NCBI GenBank assembly: GCA_035527275.1
Contig: DATLBA010000074.1
Coordinates: 1-58,701, forward strand
Length of the DNA stretch: 58,701 nucleotides
Source of the DNA: DATLBA01 sp035527275
GTDB lineage: Bacteria; Planctomycetota; Phycisphaerae; FEN-1346
Reading direction: 5' to 3'
Below are positions 15,971-25,120 of the stretch, piece by piece. Position numbers and translations under genes: made by a program. The first letter of the stretch is position 1. Each line of letters begins with the position of its first letter. The notes under the pieces are model-generated. The model was not told the origin of the DNA, made no database searches, and saw only the letters and a program-made list of their open reading frames with translations.

Positions 15971-17551
15971 TCAGTCGATGAGATGATGCGCGGCAAGGAA
16001 CTCCCGCGCCACCTCCGCCGGCGCGCGTTTCTTCTCGTCCACCTCGTAGTTCAACCGCTGCATTGTCGCGTCGTCGAGCAGGCCCCCAAGCGGCGCCAGC
16101 GCCGTGCGGATCTCGGGATGTGCCCTCAGCACCTTCATTCGAACGACCGGCGCGGCGTGATAGGGGGGAAAGAAGTGTCGGTCGTCGCTCAGGGGATCGA
16201 GGTTGTAGGCGGCAATCCGGCCGTCGGTCGCGAAGGCGCAGATGACGTCCACCTGCTTTCGGGCCAGCGCCTCATACATCAAGGATGGGCTCAAATCGCG
16301 GGTTTCCCCGAAACGGAAGCCATACGTCTTTCTCAGGCCGGGGTAACCGTCGGCTCGCTCCTGAAACTCGCTTGTGAATCCCGCGGTCAGGTCTGCCGCC
16401 ACACCGGCGAGGTCGGAAATCGTTCTCCACTTGTTCGTCTCGGCGTCCGCTTGGCGGACCGTGATGGCATACGTGTTGTTAAACCCGAATGGGCCGAGCC
16501 ACTCGGCCTGAAACCGTTCCCGGTACTCTTTTCTGACAACCCGAAGGATCTCGTTGGGATCGAAGAGCCCTGAACGGTGGAGAATCGCCTGGTATCCCGT
16601 GCCGGTGTATTCGGCGTAGAGGTCGATTTCACCTTTTGCGAGCGCCCCGTGGCAGATCATCGTCCCGCCGAGGCCGAACCGGCGTTCGACGGGAAGGTCG
16701 GTCCGCCCCTCAATCAACTGGGCCATCAGTTCGCCGAGGATGAATTGCTCGGTGAATTCCTTTGAGCCGATACGGATCGGCTCGGCTACCGCGCCGGGCT
16801 GATCCGAGAAGGGCATCGGTTTTGTGAGTGAAGTCACGATGCCGAAGGCAACCAGCAGCGCCGGCGCAGCCAACGCCACGGGCCTGAGCCTGGCCTTCAA
16901 CATACCCCTTTGCTTCTGTCGGACCGGCCGAAGGCCCCATTCGGCCGCCCAGATCGTGAAGTCGACCAGCAGCGCCAATGCGGCGGCGGGGACGGCGCCC
17001 AGGAGAATCAGCCGGGTGTTGTTCATACCCAGGCCCCTGTTGATGAACTGGCCCAGCCCTCCGGCGCCGATGAACGCCGAAAGGGTGGCGATGCCGACGC
17101 TGATAACCGCTGCCGTCCGGATACCCGCCACGATCACAGGTAGGGCCAGCGGAATCCTCACGAGCCGAAGTCGCTGGCTCGTTGTCATCCCGACGCCGCG
17201 CGCAGCCTCGATTGTCTCAGACGAAACCCCCACAAGGCCGGTCAGCGTGTTCCGGACAATTGGAAGAAGGGCGTACAATGTCAGGGCGATGATTGCCGGC
17301 AGCGCGCCAATCTTACCCAGCAGACTCAGGAGGATGGCCAGCATCGCCAGGCTGGGGATGGCCTGGAAAACCCCCAGCGCAGCGGTCAGAGGGCTGCGCA
17401 GCCAACGGACGCGGAAACCGAGGATTCCCAGCGGAATGCCCAGAAGCACGGCAATGCCGGTGGCAACGCCGGTCAGGAAAAGATGCTCCCCCGTCCGAAG
17501 CCAGAGTTCGCCGAGACGCGCCGCGACAAAGTTTTCCCACTCAGCCAGCAT
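15971..17551 (-). CDS. osmoprotectant ABC transporter: permease fused to substrate-binding protein
   Basis: This is an OpuC/ProW-ProX-type importer subunit for glycine betaine, choline or related quaternary amines. Residues 1 to about 215 are the permease, with five or six hydrophobic helices and the EAA-type loop ETIEAARGVGMTTSQRLRLVRIPLALP. After another hydrophobic anchor (LRPVALAAPALLVAFGIVTSL), residues from about 240 to 526 form the OpuAC-type periplasmic binding domain, starting IRIGSKEFTEQFILGELMAQLIE. Fusion of the two domains is known in this family. The ATG overlaps the stop of the ATPase gene by one base (TGATG), so the two are coupled. Confidence 0.92.
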   Translation of the reverse strand: MLAEWENFVAARLGELWLRTGEHLFLTGVATGIAVLLGIPLGILGFRVRWLRSPLTAALGVFQAIPSLAMLAILLSLLGKIGALPAIIALTLYALLPIVRNTLTGLVGVSSETIEAARGVGMTTSQRLRLVRIPLALPVIVAGIRTAAVISVGIATLSAFIGAGGLGQFINRGLGMNNTRLILLGAVPAAALALLVDFTIWAAEWGLRPVRQKQRGMLKARLRPVALAAPALLVAFGIVTSLTKPMPFSDQPGAVAEPIRIGSKEFTEQFILGELMAQLIEGRTDLPVERRFGLGGTMICHGALAKGEIDLYAEYTGTGYQAILHRSGLFDPNEILRVVRKEYRERFQAEWLGPFGFNNTYAITVRQADAETNKWRTISDLAGVAADLTAGFTSEFQERADGYPGLRKTYGFRFGETRDLSPSLMYEALARKQVDVICAFATDGRIAAYNLDPLSDDRHFFPPYHAAPVVRMKVLRAHPEIRTALAPLGGLLDDATMQRLNYEVDEKKRAPAEVAREFLAAHHLID

Positions 17552-18309
17552 CAGAGCACGTTCTTAAAGGCGGAAAGTTGCTCGGCGGGTTTGCTGAAAA
17601 GGTCCTGGACGAACGGACTCGCCGGGCGCGTCAGAACCTCTTTCTTCGTGCCCACCTGTTCGAGGCGCCCGTCATGAAGAACCGCAATTCGGTTGGCCAG
17701 CGTCAGCGCCTCGAAAATGTCGTGGGTCACGAAAACAATCGTCTTGCCGAGCCGGCTTTTCAGCGAAAGCAACTCCTGCTGCAAGGTGTCGCGCGTGATG
17801 GCGTCCACGGCACCGAACGGCTCGTCCATCAGCAGGTATGCCGGATCGGCAGCCAAGGCGCGGGCGACGCCCACGCGCTGCTGTTGCCCGCCGGAAAGTT
17901 CGTCGGGATAGTGGTCGGCGAAGAAATCAGGGTCCAGACCTACCAGTTCCACCAGTTCCCACGCGCGCCGGCGGCGCCTCTCGACCGGCCAGCCGAGCAG
18001 CCGGGGCACAATCTCGACATTCTGCCGGACGGTCATGTGCGGGAAAAGGCCGATGCCCTGGAAAACGTAGCCGATGGACCGCCGCAGTTCGATGGGGTCG
18101 CGATCGAGGACGTTTGTTCCGTCGATTTCGATCGTGCCGCCCGTGGGCTCGATCAGGCGGTTGATCATCTTCAGCGTTGTGGTTTTGCCGCAGCCCGACG
18201 AGCCGAGCAGAACAAGCGTCTCGCCCTCCGCTACCTGGAGCGAAACGCCCTGCACGGCAAAGGTCTTGCCGCCGTCGTAGGACTTGCTGACGTCGCTCAG
18301 TACAATCAT
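17551..18309 (-). CDS. osmoprotectant ABC transporter ATP-binding protein
   Basis: This is the OpuCA/ProV-like ATPase partner of the fused permease. The 252-residue product has Walker A GSSGCGKTT, the Q-loop, the signature LSGGQQQRVGVARAL, Walker B YLLMDEPFGAVD and the switch His in VFVTHD. It lacks the C-terminal CBS domains present in many OpuA/ProV ATPases, so ionic-strength gating through CBS is not expected. Homologues couple the import of betaine-like solutes to ATP hydrolysis at the membrane. No clear promoter was found in the 115-bp gap to the methyltransferase, so it may be read through from there. Confidence 0.92.
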   Translation of the reverse strand: MIVLSDVSKSYDGGKTFAVQGVSLQVAEGETLVLLGSSGCGKTTTLKMINRLIEPTGGTIEIDGTNVLDRDPIELRRSIGYVFQGIGLFPHMTVRQNVEIVPRLLGWPVERRRRRAWELVELVGLDPDFFADHYPDELSGGQQQRVGVARALAADPAYLLMDEPFGAVDAITRDTLQQELLSLKSRLGKTIVFVTHDIFEALTLANRIAVLHDGRLEQVGTKKEVLTRPASPFVQDLFSKPAEQLSAFKNVL

Positions 18310-18423
18310 ACTGGCTTCTTGCGTTCACATGCCGCGACATGCCGAAACGCTTGTCACGGATGGGCCGTCCGGCCTGGCCACCGGCGGCGCCCGTCTCCTC
18401 TTCCATCGGGGGCCGCACCGCCC

Positions 18424-19239
18424 CTACGTGTCGAAGGACTCCATCATGTGTTCGGGGACGCCCTTGAGTTTCTTGGCGACCACGACCACGTAGTACAGCG
18501 GTTTGCCCGTTACAGACAGGCGGTGCTGGTACCGGCGGTATGCCTGCATTTGAATGATTCGCTCGCGGCTCAGTTGTCGAATGAGTTCACAGAAGCCCGT
18601 TTCGTCACGCTCGCAGAGGAAGTCCTCCTTGATGTTGAAGGCCACCCAGCCCGGTGCTGATATCAGGTCCAGCGCTTTCAGGAAGGCTTTCGAGGGGAGG
18701 TCGCCGAAGCCGAGCGCCGCCACCGACGTCAGACAGTTGAGGCGCTCCCCCCGTAACCTCTCCTCCACCAACTCCGGCAGGTCCGTCAGGTCCGTGACGA
18801 GATAATCGTCGTAGACGCCGGGGCGGTCGCGCTCGGTGGCTGTCTTGGCTTCCTCGATGATATCGATTCCGATGATCCTCTCCACGCTCAGTTGCTCCAG
18901 TTCGTCGCCGACCATGCCGTTGCCTGCGCCGATGTCGAGGACACGCAGATCCTCCGGGTTTTCGGCAAAGTCCTCAATCAGCGACTCGAGCAAACGCGCG
19001 ACGCGGCTGGGAGAGCAGCACTCGAGGCATTCGTAGAATACCCATTCGTACAGGCCGGGCACCTCGTAAAGCCTGTGGTAATCGTGCAGGCGGATCCGGC
19101 GACGCTCGCCGTCAACGATCATCTCGCACCACTCTCTGTCCTGGGACACGTCAACCTCCGGAAAGCGGACGTCGTCAAATCCCCGAGGAATCTCCTGGAT
19201 GCGCTCAAGCCAGCGTGGTTCTGTCTGTTGGATAGCCAT
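18424..19239 (-). CDS. SAM-dependent methyltransferase
   Basis: This is a class I methyltransferase of 271 residues. The SAM-binding motif I is VLDIGAGNGMVGDEL, followed by acidic motif II IIGIDIIEEAK and motif III/IV around YLVTDLTDLPELVEERL. The N-terminal 100 residues carry no named domain and include REWCEMIVDGERRRIRLHDYHRLYEVPGLYEW. A GGGGG stretch precedes the ATG at 19239; the frame continues upstream but overlaps the regulator. It lies 17 bp after the MarR gene. The target (small molecule or protein) is not evident. The DUF-style N-terminus and the YVVVVAKKLKG tail resemble Mg-protoporphyrin/TPMT-like enzymes only loosely. Confidence 0.75.
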   Translation of the reverse strand: MAIQQTEPRWLERIQEIPRGFDDVRFPEVDVSQDREWCEMIVDGERRRIRLHDYHRLYEVPGLYEWVFYECLECCSPSRVARLLESLIEDFAENPEDLRVLDIGAGNGMVGDELEQLSVERIIGIDIIEEAKTATERDRPGVYDDYLVTDLTDLPELVEERLRGERLNCLTSVAALGFGDLPSKAFLKALDLISAPGWVAFNIKEDFLCERDETGFCELIRQLSRERIIQMQAYRRYQHRLSVTGKPLYYVVVVAKKLKGVPEHMMESFDT

Positions 19240-19256
19240 GGTGAACCCCCTTTGTT

Positions 19257-19892
19257 TCAGGCCCCTGTTTGTGACTCTGAGTTCTCGCCCTTTGACGTGT
19301 GGGGCCGCGCGGGCGTGCCGGCTCCTGAACCCCCCGGCGCGACATCCGGATGCGCCAGGCATGGGCTCGCCCCGACCGGTTCGGCGGGCATCTCGGTGCG
19401 AGCGTCGGGAAACACCCGACCGTCTTTCAAACGCCCGGCTTCCATCATGCCAGCCAAACGTTGAAGGGATGAGAGGATTTGCGTCTGTTCCCAATCCTGG
19501 AGTTTCGCAAATTCGGAGACGAAGTGTTCCTGAAGATGTGGCGGTCGGCGCGACAGAATTTTCTCGCCGCCGGGCGTCAGCCGGACCAGAACGCGCCGCT
19601 TGTCGGTGTCGCTGCGGTGCCGCTCGATCAAAGACCGCTTCTCCAAACGATCAAGGATTCCGGTCACCGTCGCCTGGCTCAGATGAACCGCCTTCGTCAA
19701 CTCGTTGACCGCGAGGCACCCGCGGCGCGACAGTTCCCCCAGGACGGCCAACTGGGGCAAAGTCAGACCATAACGGGCAACCAGAGAGCGAGAATGCAGG
19801 TCAGTGGCGTGGATCAAGCGACGCAGCGCCAAGACGACCTGTTCGGACACGTCACCCCCGCAAAACTTCTCTCGACTGTCTTCCCGTTCCAT
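19257..19892 (-). CDS. MarR family transcriptional regulator
   Basis: This is a dimeric winged-helix repressor or activator, usually responding to small phenolic or oxidative signals. The 211-residue product has the MarR core. LALRRLIHATDLHSRSLVARYGLTLPQLAVLGELS is followed by the recognition helix AVHLSQATVTGILDRLEKRSLI and the wing with RHRSDTDKRRVLVRLT. About 65 residues after the core are rich in Gly, Pro and Ala and probably disordered. It is first in a leftward set with a methyltransferase and probably the osmoprotectant transporter, so it may control these. The ATG at 19892 is directly under a promoter, so the mRNA may be nearly leaderless. Confidence 0.85.
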   Translation of the reverse strand: MEREDSREKFCGGDVSEQVVLALRRLIHATDLHSRSLVARYGLTLPQLAVLGELSRRGCLAVNELTKAVHLSQATVTGILDRLEKRSLIERHRSDTDKRRVLVRLTPGGEKILSRRPPHLQEHFVSEFAKLQDWEQTQILSSLQRLAGMMEAGRLKDGRVFPDARTEMPAEPVGASPCLAHPDVAPGGSGAGTPARPHTSKGENSESQTGA

Positions 19893-19899
19893 GACAGGC

Positions 19900-19929
19900 A
19901 ATATACAGCGTGTGCGAAGGAAAATGCAA
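19900..19929 (-). promoter_or_regulatory. candidate marR-type promoter
   Basis: On the minus strand: TTGCAT (19924-19929), an 18-bp spacer and TATATT (19900-19905). Transcription would begin within a few bases of the ATG at 19892. Confidence 0.4.
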
Positions 19930-20055
19930 GAGCAAAATCCGCCCTTTACAACGAGTGTGCCGTAACCTCTTGTGTCACAAGGACTTGGGTCCTGGCAACT
20001 TTTTCGGCGCTTCCATAGAATCGTTTCTGTGCGTAAGAAGTGCTCTCGTTCAGTC

Positions 20056-20225
20056 CCGGCGCGCCGGGATTCAGAGCATGCCCTGTCCCTTTCGGATGGA
20101 CCCCCCCCGGGGTCCCTTTGCCATAAGGCATCCATCCGACAGGGACCCGACAGACCCCCTTCGGGGAGCCTGTCGAAGGGGCTTGCCCTGAGCCTGCCAA
20201 AGGGGCAGGCTCTCGCTCACGACGG
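20056..20225. repeat. cluster of short palindromes
   Basis: Several inverted repeats are packed together: CCCGGCGCGCCGGG near 20060, GGACCCCCCCCGGGGTCC near 20098-20115, the pair CGGATGGA/TCCATCCG (start near 20093 and 20130), and the CCTGTCGAAGGGGCTTGCC / CCTGCCAAAGGGGCAGGC family. These are typical dispersed chromosomal repeats in the otherwise gene-free 19893-20406 gap. Confidence 0.65.
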
Positions 20226-20305
20226 ACCTTGGGGCGACGAAAACGGGCGGCGGGTCGCCTTTCGCGCCGGAAAGTCCTGCCACACCCTTCCCCGGCACTC
20301 ATCGG

Positions 20306-20333
20306 TTGACAACTTGCGCCGTGAGCGTAAAAT
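20306..20333 (+). promoter_or_regulatory. promoter of the aldo/keto reductase
   Basis: Perfect TTGACA (20306-20311), a 16-bp spacer and TAAAAT (20328-20333), giving a leader of about 65 nt before the ATG at 20407. Confidence 0.75.
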
Positions 20334-20406
20334 GGGCATCATAGGGTTCGGAGGCCGCCTGGGCGGCCGCCCTTTTATCGGCCACACAGGAAAAGGTGCG
20401 AGTAAA

Positions 20407-21549
20407 ATGACGATGATTTACAACGATTTCGGAAAGACCGGGGCGAAGGTTTCGCGACTGGGATTCGGCGCGATGCGGCTGCCGATCCAAAGGGATGGCA
20501 GAAAATACACGGGCATCGACGAATCGGCCGAGATTGTCCGCTATGGCATCGAGAAGGGCATTAACTACATCGACAGCGCCCTGACCTACTGCCACAGCGG
20601 GAGCGAAATCGCCGTCGGCCGCGCCATCAAGGGAATCCCCAGAGACCAAATCTACCTCTCCACGAAGAATCCTCTGCAGAACGCGTGCGGCGACTGCTGG
20701 CGTCTGCGCCTGGAACTATCGCTTACGCAACTCGACACCGAATACATCGACTTCTACCACTCCTGGGGACTTTCCTGGAAATCGTACATGGAGCGATTGA
20801 CCAACGAGAACGGCCCGCTGGCCGCCGCCCACAAGGCCAAAGAGGAGGGACTCATCAAGCACCTCTCCTTCTCCTGCCACGATAAACCCGAGAATGCTCA
20901 CAAACTGATCGACACCGGCGAGTTCGAATCGATGATCGTCCAGTATAACCTTCTGGACCGCCAGTATGCCGAGTGCCTCCAGCACGCCCACGAGGCGGGT
21001 CTGGGCACGGCCGTCATGGGGCCGGTCGGCGGCGGGCGGCTGGGGACGCCCTCGGAGGTAATCGCCGAGGCGACCGGATGCTCGAGCACCGCCGAGGCGG
21101 CCCTTCGGTTCGTCTGGTCGAACCCGCATGTGAACGTCGCGCTTTCGGGCATGGAGACGAAGCAGATGGTGGACGAGAACGTGGCGACGGCGGAGCGCGG
21201 CGAGGGGCTCTCGGAGGCCGAAGTCGCCCGCATTGACGAACTCGCCGAACAGAACCGCAAACTCCTCGACCTGCCATGCACCGGCTGCCGCTACTGCGTG
21301 CCGTGTCCGCACGGCGTCGCGATTCCCGAAATCTTCCAGTTCTACCAGTGGCACGAGGTGTTCGGCCTGAAGGAATCGGCCTGCAAGCAGTATGCCGAAC
21401 TCGGCCGCGGCTGGCAGAAAAAGCGGAAACCCGCCACCGAGTGCACCGAGTGCGGCGAGTGCGAGGAGAAGTGCCCGCAGAAGATTCCCATCATGGAGAA
21501 ACTGAAAGAGGCCCACGCCACCCTTTCGGGCGAGCGGGTCCCTTCCTGA
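20407..21549 (+). CDS. aldo/keto reductase with C-terminal 4Fe-4S ferredoxin domain
   Basis: The 380-residue protein begins with an aldo/keto reductase TIM barrel (VSRLGFGAMRLP; GINYIDSALTYC with the catalytic Asp and Tyr-equivalent region; KNPLQNACGDCWRLRLELSL; WSNPHVNVALSGM). It ends with cysteine motifs CTGCRYCVPCPHGV near 293-306 and CTECGECEEKCPQKIPIMEKL near 342-362. This AKR-ferredoxin arrangement is a recognised family whose natural substrates are mostly unknown. AGGAAAAGG lies upstream of the ATG. It stands alone between two promoters. Confidence 0.9.
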   Translation: MTMIYNDFGKTGAKVSRLGFGAMRLPIQRDGRKYTGIDESAEIVRYGIEKGINYIDSALTYCHSGSEIAVGRAIKGIPRDQIYLSTKNPLQNACGDCWRLRLELSLTQLDTEYIDFYHSWGLSWKSYMERLTNENGPLAAAHKAKEEGLIKHLSFSCHDKPENAHKLIDTGEFESMIVQYNLLDRQYAECLQHAHEAGLGTAVMGPVGGGRLGTPSEVIAEATGCSSTAEAALRFVWSNPHVNVALSGMETKQMVDENVATAERGEGLSEAEVARIDELAEQNRKLLDLPCTGCRYCVPCPHGVAIPEIFQFYQWHEVFGLKESACKQYAELGRGWQKKRKPATECTECGECEEKCPQKIPIMEKLKEAHATLSGERVPS

Positions 21550-21702
21550 CGCGATTTGCCGCTGCGGCCCTAATCCCAACACCCGTGAGACGCGAAAACT
21601 CAGGCAGAGGGACTCTCGCTTCTCTGCTTTCTCTTCAACCGCCTTATCTTTGTGTGCAATTTTGGCGCCGTTTCCCGCCGCCTGTGCAGCAGCATAAGCA
21701 CG

Positions 21703-21731
21703 TTGACACCACCTCCAACGACTCATAAGAT
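21703..21731 (+). promoter_or_regulatory. hemL promoter
   Basis: Perfect TTGACA (21703-21708), a 17-bp spacer and TAAGAT (21726-21731). The start near 21738 is only 15 nt before the first in-frame ATG of hemL at 21753. Confidence 0.7.
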
Positions 21732-21752
21732 GGGTTTCGACGATGGCCAGGC

Positions 21753-23108
21753 ATGTTCTTTCCTTGTATGGATGCGCAGGCGCGGGGGCGGTTAGTGAGG
21801 ACGCAGGCGGCGAACGTGAAGACGGAACGCTCCGTTGAAGCGATGAAACGGGCCGAGGCGCTCATGCCGGGCGGCGTTTCGAGCCCGGTCCGCGCGTTTC
21901 GGGCGGTCGGCGGAGAGCCGCTCTTTATCGCTTCCGGGGCGGGCCCGCGCATCCGCGACCTCGACGGCAACTCTTTTCTAGATTACGTGATGAGTTGGGG
22001 CCCCTTGATCCTCGGCCACGCCCATCCGAAGGTGCTCGAGGCAGTGCGGGAGGCCCTCAAAGGCGGCTCCTCGTTCGGCGCGCCGACGGAGCGGGAAATC
22101 CAACTCGCCGAGCGCATCACTCAGGCGATGCCCGCCGTCGAACAGGTGCGGTTCGTCAATTCCGGAACCGAGGCGGTGATGAGCGCGGTGCGGCTGGCCC
22201 GCGCCGCCACCGGCCGCCCGGGCATCGTCAAGTTCGAGGGAGGCTATCACGGCCACGCCGACGCCCTCCTGGTCCAGGCGGGCTCCGGGGCGACGACCTT
22301 CGGCACGCCCTCCAGCCCGGGGGTCCCGGCCGAGGCCGTGCGGCACACCTACCTTGCACCATACAACGACCTGGACGCGGTTGCCGCCACCTGCGAGGCC
22401 CATCGCGGAGAGGTGGCGGCCATCATCGTCGAGCCCGTTGCGGGAAACATGGGCGTCGTGCCCCCGGCGCCCGGGTTTCTCGAAGGGTTGCGGGACCTGG
22501 CGGACCGGACGGGGGCGCTTCTCGTGTTCGACGAAGTCATGACGGGTTTCCGCGTGGCGCGCGGCGGGGCGCAGGAGCGATTTGGCGTGCGGCCGGACCT
22601 GGTCGCGCTGGGCAAGATTATCGGCGGCGGCCTGCCGGTGGGGGCATACGGCGGGCGGCGGGACCTGATGCAAATGGTCAGCCCCGCCGGGCCGGTTTAC
22701 CAGGCGGGGACGCTGTCCGGGAATCCGCTGGCGATGGCGGCCGGAATCGCTACGCTGGATGTGCTGGCCGAGCCGGGAACGTTCGACGCGCTGGAAGAAA
22801 CCAGCCGCCGGCTGGAGGAGGGGCTGGCGCGGGCGATCGCCGAGGCGAAAGTTTCAGCCCGCGTCCAGCGGGTGGGCTCGATGCTGTCGCTTTTCTTTAC
22901 CCCGGAGGCTGTGACGGACTACTCGTCGGCGTGTGCGTGCGACACGGAAGCGTTTGCTCGGTTTTTCCGCGGGATGCTCGTGCGCGGCATCTACTTGCCG
23001 CCCAGCCAGTTCGAGGCCTGGTTCGTGGGCCTGGCCCACAGCCAGGAGGATATCGACCGGACGGTCGAGGCGGCCGCCGAAGCGCTCGGCGATTCGGCCG
23101 CCGACTAG
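21753..23108 (+). CDS. hemL: glutamate-1-semialdehyde 2,1-aminomutase
   Basis: HemL is the PLP enzyme that forms 5-aminolevulinate in the C5 pathway of tetrapyrrole synthesis. The 451-residue product has AEALMPGGVSSPVRAFRAVGG, GGYHGHADALLVQAGSG, the cofactor Asp in FDEVMTGFRVARGG and the Schiff-base lysine in GKIIGGGLPVGAYGG. The N-terminus is uncertain because no good ribosome site precedes the ATGs at 21753 and 21768; homology really begins near ERSVEAMKRAEALMPGG. hemA and other haem genes are not adjacent. Two proteins of unknown function follow on the same strand. Confidence 0.95.
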   Translation: MFFPCMDAQARGRLVRTQAANVKTERSVEAMKRAEALMPGGVSSPVRAFRAVGGEPLFIASGAGPRIRDLDGNSFLDYVMSWGPLILGHAHPKVLEAVREALKGGSSFGAPTEREIQLAERITQAMPAVEQVRFVNSGTEAVMSAVRLARAATGRPGIVKFEGGYHGHADALLVQAGSGATTFGTPSSPGVPAEAVRHTYLAPYNDLDAVAATCEAHRGEVAAIIVEPVAGNMGVVPPAPGFLEGLRDLADRTGALLVFDEVMTGFRVARGGAQERFGVRPDLVALGKIIGGGLPVGAYGGRRDLMQMVSPAGPVYQAGTLSGNPLAMAAGIATLDVLAEPGTFDALEETSRRLEEGLARAIAEAKVSARVQRVGSMLSLFFTPEAVTDYSSACACDTEAFARFFRGMLVRGIYLPPSQFEAWFVGLAHSQEDIDRTVEAAAEALGDSAAD

Positions 23109-23154
23109 CCGCAAACCCCGACTCGTCCGCAAGCGGTGGACAAGGAGACATGAG

Positions 23155-23892
23155 ATGGCGCAAGAAACCAAACGCGACCAGCCGGTTCGTCTGCCGAACC
23201 CCAGTGCGCAGCCGTTCGTCACGGCCCTGAAGACGGTGCGGTTCTTCGCCGTCATCTTTTTCTGGGTGACGATGGCATGTGTCCTGGCGCACGTGGCGGC
23301 ATTCGTGGCAACCGAGTGGGCCCGCGTGTACGACGACGCCGCCGCCGAAGCGGTCGAGGAGCCGACGGCGCAACCCGAAGGCGCGGAAACGGCGACCGGC
23401 GAAACGGCCGCGCCCGCGCCGGATGAACCCAGCGCCGAAGGTGCGCAGGAAACGTCCCGCTGGGCCCCCGAAAAGCGGGCCCGGTATCGCCGGGCGACGG
23501 AGCGCGTGCTCGGCGGCCTGCGGTTCGTCGGGGTTCTTTGCGGTGTGCTGTTGTGGGTGACAGCCTTTCTGTATCTTCAGATCACGCTTCTAGGACGGCT
23601 GTCGGGGATTCGGCCGCTGACGAATGCCGTGTTCTGGATGCTACTTTTCCTGGCGACCGCGGTGCCGTGGCAAACGGTGTTTCAGGAGGAGAGCGTGCGG
23701 TCGTTCTTCGATTTTTCGCAATTGTGGTCGGCCCATACAGAGCGAGGAGCGGTCGGCGGATTCGACCTCTGGGATACGGGGTGGTACTACTTCTGTTTCT
23801 TCGCCCTACCGCTTCTGGGCGCCGGGTTGCTGGCGCTGGCGGGGCTTCAATTCGCGCGGGGGTACCGTGAATCGGTCGTCGCCAACGAATAG
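23155..23892 (+). CDS. membrane protein of unknown function
   Basis: A 245-residue protein with four or five predicted membrane helices: one near residues 27-52, then a charged Glu/Ala/Pro-rich loop (about 60-105), then helices near 124-145, 153-170 and 205-230. No family is recognised. AAGGAGA lies 6 nt before the ATG at 23155; the frame open from 22933 overlaps hemL and is not needed. It is 46 bp after hemL and 18 bp before the zinc-ribbon protein, so the three are probably one transcript. The low-complexity acidic loop suggests an exposed linker. Confidence 0.7.
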   Translation: MAQETKRDQPVRLPNPSAQPFVTALKTVRFFAVIFFWVTMACVLAHVAAFVATEWARVYDDAAAEAVEEPTAQPEGAETATGETAAPAPDEPSAEGAQETSRWAPEKRARYRRATERVLGGLRFVGVLCGVLLWVTAFLYLQITLLGRLSGIRPLTNAVFWMLLFLATAVPWQTVFQEESVRSFFDFSQLWSAHTERGAVGGFDLWDTGWYYFCFFALPLLGAGLLALAGLQFARGYRESVVANE

Positions 23893-23910
23893 GACGCCGG
23901 AGGGCAAGCG

Positions 23911-24885
23911 ATGATCTGTTTTCAATGCCCGCGTTGCGGCGCAAAGATGGAAGTGGACGAGTCGTTTGCCGGGCGCGCGGCCCGATGCCCGACGTGCGGC
24001 ACCGATTTGCGTGTCCCGAAGGCGGACGAGTCGGGCTCCGCGATCACACCGGTCGGCGGGGCGGACAAGAGCGGAGCGACGGCCGTCGTCATTGGCGGCG
24101 AAACGATTGAGATCATCCCGCCGCTCGATACGTCGGCGGTGCTGAGCGTCGGCTTCCTCGCCGCCTCGGTCGCGGCCGCGCTGGTAATCGGCCTGGGGCG
24201 GTTCGTGGCGTATCCGGGGACGATCGGCGCGACGATCGGCGCCGGGCTGGCCGTCCTGGGAGGGCTGACGGCCGTCCCGGCCTACCACAATATCCGCCGC
24301 AGCCGCGGACGCCGGCGCGGACTCCTCTACGCCCGAATCGGGATATTCGGCGGAGCGGCCCTGGCGCTCGTGTTCGGAGCGATGGCCGTCGCCGGATGGG
24401 CCAAGCATCTCATGATGCAAACCACCTGCGAGGAAAACCTCAGGGCCATCTACATCGCGATGTGCGCCTACGCCGACAACCACGACGGCCAACTGCCCAG
24501 GAGTCTCGAAACCCTTGTCACCGACGGTCACCTGGAGAATCGCGATTGGCTTACCTGCCCGGGGCACGCGCGCAAGTACCGCGTTCCGGTCGGAAGGGTG
24601 ACGTATCAGCGGTACGTCGCGGCACCCGGCCAGCCGGAGGTGAACCTGAACGATCCCCTTTTTCCGCCCGACCTGATGATCGTCAGCGACGGCGCCCCAT
24701 ACAACGCCCACAAAGACGGGATGGTGCGGGCGCTGCTTCTGGACGGCACGATCAAGAAGGTTCCCTACCGCCAGTGGCAGTCGTTCGTGAGGAACTGGCA
24801 AAAGATGCGGCAGGAGATTGAGAGAAAGTTTCGCGAGCGCAGCCTGCCGGAATCCGATGACGAACCGGAAGGGGACGCCTCGTGA
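23911..24885 (+). CDS. zinc-ribbon membrane protein with prepilin-like C-terminal domain
   Basis: The 324-residue protein has an N-terminal zinc ribbon (CPRCG at 6-10 and CPTCG at 28-32, MJ0042-like). Three hydrophobic helices follow near residues 73-90, 100-125 and 144-168. A soluble part contains CEENLRAIYIAMCAYADNHDGQLP, then WLTCPGH. That second block is the pattern of the planctomycete pseudopilin/DUF1559-like domains (a Cys, NLR.I..A...YA..N.G..P, then a CP pair). A role in sensing or envelope structure is only a guess. It follows the multi-span protein by 18 bp. Confidence 0.65.
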   Translation: MICFQCPRCGAKMEVDESFAGRAARCPTCGTDLRVPKADESGSAITPVGGADKSGATAVVIGGETIEIIPPLDTSAVLSVGFLAASVAAALVIGLGRFVAYPGTIGATIGAGLAVLGGLTAVPAYHNIRRSRGRRRGLLYARIGIFGGAALALVFGAMAVAGWAKHLMMQTTCEENLRAIYIAMCAYADNHDGQLPRSLETLVTDGHLENRDWLTCPGHARKYRVPVGRVTYQRYVAAPGQPEVNLNDPLFPPDLMIVSDGAPYNAHKDGMVRALLLDGTIKKVPYRQWQSFVRNWQKMRQEIERKFRERSLPESDDEPEGDAS

Positions 24886-25120
24886 GGGCGCCCGGCCCAC
24901 CATCCCGCCACGCCGGCGACGGCCTGCCGTCGCGCGGCTCGGAACCGTTTCAAAAACCCAGACCCGCACCACAGCCGGTTTTGTGCGGCCGTGCTTTAAC
25001 GGCTCGGCTCGGAGACGGCACTCCGCGCGCTCGCGGCTCCACCATGCCAGTAGGTTCGGCGCAGAAAAACGACCCGACGTCATAAGCACTGGCATGCACC
25101 GGGCCGCGAATCGGAAACGC

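Noticed and set aside
24886..25120. Coding frames in the gap before rpmA
   Set aside because: Only short frames of biased composition; no ribosome site or family.
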